Positions 7,239-10,354 of a stretch of 10,354 nucleotides of DNA are shown here, one piece after another. The DNA comes from an uncultured Lachnospiraceae bacterium (lineage in GTDB: Bacteria; Bacillota; Clostridia; Lachnospirales; Lachnospiraceae): the NCBI GenBank assembly GCA_948438565.1, contig CAOJLW010000067.1, positions 1 to 10,354 of the forward strand, read 5' to 3'. Position 1 is the first letter of the stretch, and each line of letters opens with the position of its first letter. Made by a program: the position numbers and the translations under genes. The notes under the pieces were generated by a model. The model was not told the origin of the DNA, did no database searches, and saw nothing but the letters and a program-made list of their open reading frames with translations.

Positions 7239-8138
7239 ATGGCAATTTTTAAAGGCGCTGGTGTAGCGATCGTAACTCCGATGAAGGAAGATTTTACCAT
7301 TCATTACGAAAAATTAGAAGAATTAATTGATTTTCAGGTAAAACAGGGGACGGATTGCATTATTATTGCAGGGACGACGGGGGAAAGTTCCACGCTATCC
7401 ATGCAGGAGCATAAGGAGGTAATTGAAGCCGCTGTTCGTTTTACGAACCACAGGGTTCCGGTTGTGGCGGGAACCGGCTCAAATTGCACGCAGACGGCGA
7501 TCCAGCTTTCCAAAGAGGCGGAGGAAGCCGGTGCGGACGGACTGCTGATTGTTACGCCATATTATAATAAGGCTACGCAGTCCGGCCTGATTGGGCATTA
7601 TACGCAGATTGCAAAAGAAGTCAAGCTGCCGATTATTATGTATAATGTGCCGGGACGCACCGGGTGTAATATTTTGCCGGAGACTGCGGCATACTTATAC
7701 CAAAACGTTGAAAATATCACCGGCATCAAAGAAGCGACCGGCAATGTGTCCCAGGCGGCAAAGACCATGTATCTGACGGATGGAAAGCTGGATATGTATT
7801 CCGGAGAGGACGGCATTGTGGTTCCGCTTTTGGCAATTGGAGCAATTGGAGTGATTTCCGTATGGTCTAATGTTGCGCCCAAGCAGGTGCACGATATGTG
7901 TATGAAGTTTTTTGACGGCGATATCGCAGGAGCAGCCAGGATGCAGTTAGAAGCAGAACCATTGGTGGATGCGTTGTTTAGCGAGGTCAATCCAATTCCT
8001 GTCAAAAAGGCCTTAAATCTGATGGGAATGCAGGTAGGGCCGCTGCGCGCGCCCCTTTTTGAAATGGATAGGGAAAAGGCTAAAAAGTTGGCAGAGACTA
8101 TGAAGGCATACGGCCTTAAGACAGAAGTTTCATACTGA
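7239..8138 (+). CDS. dapA: 4-hydroxy-tetrahydrodipicolinate synthase (299 aa)
   Basis: DapA condenses pyruvate with L-aspartate-4-semialdehyde to give 4-hydroxy-tetrahydrodipicolinate, the first committed step of diaminopimelate and lysine synthesis in the cytoplasm. The start has a full AGGAGG at 7226-7231. Length and landmarks fit the family: GTTGES at 45-50 with active-site Thr46 and Thr47, YYNK at 108-111, the catalytic tyrosine in MYNVPGRTG (Tyr135, with Arg140 for the semialdehyde carboxylate), the Schiff-base lysine in GIKEATGN (Lys164), and the later GEDGI. It heads an operon with dapB, 63 bases downstream, and sits behind the lysine riboswitch and terminator. The frame is intact and no key residue is missing. 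A related lyase of the same superfamily is unlikely given dapB and the L box. Confidence 0.97.
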   Translation: MAIFKGAGVAIVTPMKEDFTIHYEKLEELIDFQVKQGTDCIIIAGTTGESSTLSMQEHKEVIEAAVRFTNHRVPVVAGTGSNCTQTAIQLSKEAEEAGADGLLIVTPYYNKATQSGLIGHYTQIAKEVKLPIIMYNVPGRTGCNILPETAAYLYQNVENITGIKEATGNVSQAAKTMYLTDGKLDMYSGEDGIVVPLLAIGAIGVISVWSNVAPKQVHDMCMKFFDGDIAGAARMQLEAEPLVDALFSEVNPIPVKKALNLMGMQVGPLRAPLFEMDREKAKKLAETMKAYGLKTEVSY

Positions 8139-8159
8139 TAAGAAAAATCTGAGGGGATT

Positions 8160-8174
8160 GGATATGGGATATCC
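8160..8174. repeat. Small palindrome between dapA and dapB
   Basis: GGATAT and ATATCC flank a GGG loop, and the overlapping decamer GGGATATCCC is itself a perfect palindrome. No T-run follows, so it should not terminate transcription. It might affect mRNA processing or relative expression of dapA and dapB, or be chance. Confidence 0.4.
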
Positions 8175-8201
8175 CTGCAAAACATTACAATGGAGGAAAT
8201 C

Positions 8202-8963
8202 ATGACAAAAATTATCATGCATGGCTGCAACGGTAAAATGGGAAAAATCATCGCCGGCCTCTGTCAGGAGGATCCGGAGGCGGAAATTGTTGCAGGCATT
8301 GATATTATAGATGAGGGGAATACAAAGTTTCCGGTATTTACGGATATTGCTAGATGTGATGTGGCGGCTAATGTGCTAATTGATTTTTCCAATGCAAAGG
8401 CTGTGGATAGCGTAATTGATTACTGTGTGGCAAAAAAACTGCCGTTGGCGCTTTGCACGACCGGACTGGATGAGCGGCAACTGCAAAAACTGGATGAAGC
8501 AAGCGCGCAAATCGCCATTTTAAAATCGGCAAATATGTCTCTTGGGATCAATATGTTATTTGAGCTGCTGCAAAAAGCGGCAAAGGTTTTGGCGCCGGCA
8601 GGGTTTGATATGGAGATTGTCGAAAAACATCATAATCAAAAAGTAGATGCGCCAAGCGGCACAGCGCTTGCTCTGGCAGACGCGCTCAATGATGCGATGG
8701 AGCAGTCTTATGCCTATACGTTTGATCGCAGTAAAGAGCGCAAGAAAAGGGAACGCAAAGAGATCGGGATTTCTGCTGTCCGCGGCGGGACGATTGTGGG
8801 TGAACATACCGTGATATTTGCCGGTGCGGATGAAGTCATTGAGATAAAGCACACTTCCTATTCCCGAACGGTATTTGGTAAAGGAGCGGTGGAAGCGGCC
8901 AAATATTTGAAGGGCAAAGAAGCCGGTTATTATGATATGCGTAAGTTGGTGGAATCGGTTTAA
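8202..8963 (+). CDS. dapB: 4-hydroxy-tetrahydrodipicolinate reductase (253 aa)
   Basis: DapB uses NADH or NADPH to reduce 4-hydroxy-tetrahydrodipicolinate to tetrahydrodipicolinate, directly following DapA. I choose ATG 8202, which has GGAGG at 8192-8196 five bases upstream; the in-frame ATG at 8190 overlaps that site and would add four residues. The N-terminal Rossmann motif is HGCNGKMG (7-14). The signature EKHHNQKVDAPSGTA lies at 141-155: the paired His143-His144 contains the proton donor, and Lys147 plus SGT at 152-154 bind substrate. The C-terminal SYSRTVFGKGAVEAAKYL is typical. At 253 residues it is slightly shorter than the E. coli enzyme and normal for Gram-positives. It is expected to share the dapA transcript and its lysine control, since no promoter or terminator is evident in the 63-base gap. 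Confidence 0.97.
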   Translation: MTKIIMHGCNGKMGKIIAGLCQEDPEAEIVAGIDIIDEGNTKFPVFTDIARCDVAANVLIDFSNAKAVDSVIDYCVAKKLPLALCTTGLDERQLQKLDEASAQIAILKSANMSLGINMLFELLQKAAKVLAPAGFDMEIVEKHHNQKVDAPSGTALALADALNDAMEQSYAYTFDRSKERKKRERKEIGISAVRGGTIVGEHTVIFAGADEVIEIKHTSYSRTVFGKGAVEAAKYLKGKEAGYYDMRKLVESV

Positions 8964-8974
8964 TGATAGAAAAA

Positions 8975-9002
8975 CGGCTGTCGGACGACAGCCGCTTTTT
9001 TT
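8975..9002. terminator. Bidirectional intrinsic terminator between dapB and the converging repressor gene
   Basis: CGGCTGTC (8975-8982) and GACAGCCG (8987-8994) form a perfect 8-bp stem with a four-base loop. A T-run follows at 8996-9002 on the plus strand, and an A-run precedes at about 8971-8974, giving a short U-run on the minus-strand RNA. It ends the dapAB transcript and probably the converging operon as well. The T-run overlaps the stop codon of the minus-strand gene. Confidence 0.9.
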
Positions 9003-9387
9003 AAGATCTGGTAGTTGGCAAGCCGGAATTGGCTACATATTGTTTGATGGCAGCAAAGCTTTCCGGACTGATCACGTGCTCCATACGGCACGCGTCTTTG
9101 GCGGCAGTCGTTTCATCAATGCCAAGCGAGGTTAGCCAGTCTGTGATAAATGTATGGCGTTCATAGATCATATCCGCAATCTCATGTCCTTTGTCTGTCA
9201 GGGAGATAAATCCGGATTCATTGACCGTAATATAGCCGTTTTCCCGCAGATGCTTCATGGCAACGCTGATACTGGATTTTTTATAATTCATTTCTGATGC
9301 AATGTCAACGGAGCGGACGACGGGAAGACGTTGGCTTAGAATGAGGATAGTTTCTAAATAGTTTTCTGCTGATTCATTAATATTCAT
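9001..9387 (-). CDS. DtxR/MntR-family metal-dependent transcriptional repressor (128 aa)
   Basis: This family binds Fe(II) or Mn(II) and then represses metal-uptake genes. The start ATG (9385-9387) is preceded by AAGGGAG on the minus strand six bases away. An N-terminal winged helix covers about 22-65, with recognition region SVDIASEMNYKKSSISVAMKHLRENGYI. The dimerisation/metal domain follows (KGHEIADMIYERHTFITDWL, then DACRMEHVIS). Like MntR it lacks the SH3-like third domain of DtxR. Metal ligands by comparison: Glu12, His78, Glu103 and His104 are present. Position 100 is Cys, as in DtxR (Cys102), not the Glu99 of MntR. Asn9 replaces the usual Met10 (DtxR) or Asp8 (MntR). The metal therefore cannot be assigned, and I give no mntR or ideR symbol. 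It is the second gene of an operon, 24 bases after the coiled-coil gene; its regulated transporter is not in the window. Confidence 0.9.
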   Translation of the reverse strand: MNINESAENYLETILILSQRLPVVRSVDIASEMNYKKSSISVAMKHLRENGYITVNESGFISLTDKGHEIADMIYERHTFITDWLTSLGIDETTAAKDACRMEHVISPESFAAIKQYVANSGLPTTRS

Positions 9388-9411
9388 AAATAGCTCCCTT
9401 AATGATAGTTC

Positions 9412-10050
9412 TTATTTGTATCGTTTTAATTTCAGTGTATTCTGTTCGGTTTGCGTCGTATAAATTTCAAGTCTGCCTTCCAAGCAATCCATAGTATGCG
9501 ACATCAGAGTGTTGTTTTCCTGCTGATATACATAAAATTCTTCGGTTAGATCGTAGTGCTTAGAAATTGTTTGTTTGATGTCAGACACATCGGATTGCAA
9601 AGCGGCTGCTTGGGATTCGATCTGATCAAAATGGTGATCCATTTGCTGGAAGTGGATATCCGTTTGCTCGAGTCGGTTATCTACTTGCTCGAATCTGGAG
9701 TCCATTTGCTCAAAGCGAATATCCATTTGCTCAAGTCGGTTGTCCATTTGCTCGAGTCTGGAGTCCGTGTGATCGAACCGGTTGTCCATTTGCTCGAAGC
9801 GGGTATCCATTTGCTCAAGCCGGTTGTCTATTTGTTCGAAGCGGGTATCCATTTGCTCAAGCCGGTTGTCTATTTGTTCGAAGCGGACATCCATTTGCTC
9901 GAGCCGGTTGTCTATTTGTTCGAAGCGGACATCCATTTGCTCGAGCCGGTTGTCCATTTGCTCGAAGCGGGCATCCATTTGCTCGAGTTGGTTATGGATT
10001 GGTATCATGAGGTTTGCAATAGCTTGTAAATCTTCAGTGGTTAATGCCAT
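9412..10050 (-). CDS. Heptad-repeat coiled-coil protein of unknown function (212 aa)
   Basis: I do not recognise a named family. The start ATG (10048-10050) has AAGGGGGA on the minus strand about nine bases upstream. After a short N-terminal segment (MALTTEDLQAIANLMIPIHN), residues 22-147 are about 18 consecutive heptads of the form (L/F)EQ(M/I)D-x-R, with hydrophobic residues at positions a and d. This predicts a long uninterrupted coiled coil, roughly 126 residues. The C-terminal part (about 148-212) leaves the repeat; it is also likely helical (ALQSDVSDIKQTISKHYDL, then LEGRLEIYTTQTEQNTLKLKRYK). There is no signal peptide, membrane segment or enzyme motif, so it is probably cytoplasmic. 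It is transcribed from the promoter at 10118-10146, together with the DtxR-family gene 24 bases downstream, which suggests linked regulation. A structural or scaffolding role is only a guess. Confidence 0.85.
   Translation of the reverse strand: MALTTEDLQAIANLMIPIHNQLEQMDARFEQMDNRLEQMDVRFEQIDNRLEQMDVRFEQIDNRLEQMDTRFEQIDNRLEQMDTRFEQMDNRFDHTDSRLEQMDNRLEQMDIRFEQMDSRFEQVDNRLEQTDIHFQQMDHHFDQIESQAAALQSDVSDIKQTISKHYDLTEEFYVYQQENNTLMSHTMDCLEGRLEIYTTQTEQNTLKLKRYK
9610..9987 (-). repeat. In-frame tandem repeat (21-bp units, 42-bp higher-order period)
   Basis: The heptad region of the coiled-coil gene is a DNA-level tandem repeat. Adjacent 21-bp units alternate between LEQMD-type and FEQID-type, giving a 42-bp period. 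Units 9799-9840 and 9841-9882 are identical over all 42 bases. Units 9883-9924 and 9925-9966 differ at only a few positions. Units nearer the 3' end of the gene are more diverged. This is the pattern of recent slippage or unequal crossover; changes of whole units keep the reading frame. Confidence 0.93.
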
Positions 10051-10117
10051 ATGATGATTCCCCCTTTATGTTGGAAAAGTGTTGGGGTAAGTGTGGAAGT
10101 GCAATATGTTTCTGTAT

Positions 10118-10146
10118 AGTATAACATAGTTTGGGGATAAAGTCAT
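10118..10146 (-). promoter_or_regulatory. Sigma-A promoter for the coiled-coil/DtxR operon
   Basis: Read on the minus strand, ATGACT (10146-10141) is followed after exactly 17 bases by TATACT (10123-10118). Both are good partial matches to the sigma-A hexamers. Transcription would start near 10110, leaving a leader of about 60 bases before the ATG. No recognisable DtxR/MntR operator overlaps it, so autoregulation cannot be claimed. Confidence 0.65.
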
Positions 10147-10169
10147 TTTATTTATACCAGGATTTTCAA

Positions 10170-10181
10170 ATAGAATTCTAT
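10170..10181. promoter_or_regulatory. 12-bp perfect palindrome upstream of the operon promoter
   Basis: ATAGAATTCTAT is perfectly self-complementary and lies 23 bases upstream of the -35 hexamer of the minus-strand promoter. It could be an operator or activator site. Short AT-rich palindromes also arise by chance, and it does not match a DtxR or MntR box that I know. Confidence 0.3.
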
Positions 10182-10305
10182 AGGCGTAGGAATGCTGTTA
10201 GAACAGAAAAGTGGATGCCAGAGAAGATGAGGAGGAGACAGGGTATCGGAAGAAACCGTCTTTGACAGTCAGATGTCAGTTGCTTTTTTTGATAATGGAA
10301 AATAA

Positions 10306-10354
10306 AGATCGGAAGAGCGTCGTGTAGGGAAAGAGTGTTCGTGCATGTGTAGAT
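10306..10354. other. Illumina TruSeq-type sequencing adapter (assembly contamination)
   Basis: The terminal 49 bases start with AGATCGGAAGAGCGTCGTGT and continue AGGGAAAGAGTGT, the 33-base complement of the Illumina read-1 (i5-side) adapter. They are followed by eight bases, TCGTGCAT, in the i5 index position, and then GTGTAGAT, the beginning of the complement of the flow-cell arm. The 33+8+8 layout fits a dual-index library exactly. This stretch is not genomic, and the true sequence ends at 10305. No gene is seen in the preceding 10147-10305. Confidence 0.98.

Noticed and set aside
7598..8251. Minus-strand open frame of 217 codons opposite dapA
   Set aside because: It is antisense to intact dapA, overlaps the dapB start, has no convincing ribosome binding site and resembles no protein I know.
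9799..9966. Regular 42-bp repeats that could suggest a CRISPR array
   Set aside because: The units are contiguous with no unique spacers, are imperfect, and stay in frame as heptads of a coiled-coil gene with its own start, ribosome binding site and promoter.
9556..10029. Plus-strand open frame of 157 codons (HLLEAGIHLLKPV-type repeats) opposite the coiled-coil gene
   Set aside because: It is an antisense shadow kept open by the tandem repeat. It has no ribosome binding site, and the minus-strand frame has a better start, promoter and coiled-coil pattern.
10262..10290. Small hairpin TGACA/TGTCA followed by seven T residues, a possible terminator
   Set aside because: The stem is only five pairs, the T-run begins five bases after it, and no plus-strand gene is seen upstream that would need it.
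10125..10305. Short plus-strand open frames near the right edge, possibly the start of another gene
   Set aside because: None has a ribosome binding site with a plausible start. One closes at 10263, and the other is kept open only by running into adapter sequence.

Overview
The window looks like the end of a contig from a Gram-positive, low-to-mid GC anaerobe of the class Clostridia, most likely Lachnospiraceae-like. The taxon is inferred from strong AGGAGG-type ribosome binding sites, a transcription-terminating lysine riboswitch upstream of dapA-dapB, a very large secreted CotH/Ig-like protein, and a tandem-OB SSB-like protein next to a short CobO-like ATPase. No taxonomic marker gene is present, so the family-level call is tentative.

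Layout on the + strand: (1) 62-5434, a 1790-residue secreted CotH-kinase-family protein followed by an Ig-like domain, several carbohydrate-binding-like beta modules, a helical stretch and C-terminal Ig-like domains. (2) 5435-5691, an intergenic region with a perfect 11-bp inverted repeat whose right arm runs into a TATAAT box. (3) 5692-6318, an SSB-like protein with two OB folds. (4) 6421-6906, a short CobO/BtuR-type P-loop protein. (5) 6907-7238, a gene-free leader holding a promoter, a lysine riboswitch (L box) and an intrinsic terminator. (6) 7239-8138 dapA and 8202-8963 dapB, the first two committed steps of diaminopimelate/lysine synthesis, expected to shut off when lysine is abundant.

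A bidirectional terminator at about 8975-9002 separates dapB from a converging minus-strand operon. Read from its promoter at 10118-10146, that operon encodes a 212-residue coiled-coil protein made of about 18 heptads (DNA period 42 bp), then a DtxR/MntR-family metal-dependent repressor. No metal transporter lies in the window.

The last 49 bases (10306-10354) are not biological. They match an Illumina TruSeq-type adapter, including an 8-base index and the start of the flow-cell arm, so genomic sequence ends at 10305. Everything else is ordinary core or accessory chromosome. I saw no CRISPR array, tRNA, rRNA, transposase or phage gene. The less ordinary items are the repeat-built coiled-coil gene coupled to a metal regulator, the CobO-like protein lacking corrinoid-binding landmarks, the tandem-OB SSB-like protein, and the hairpin at the SSB promoter.
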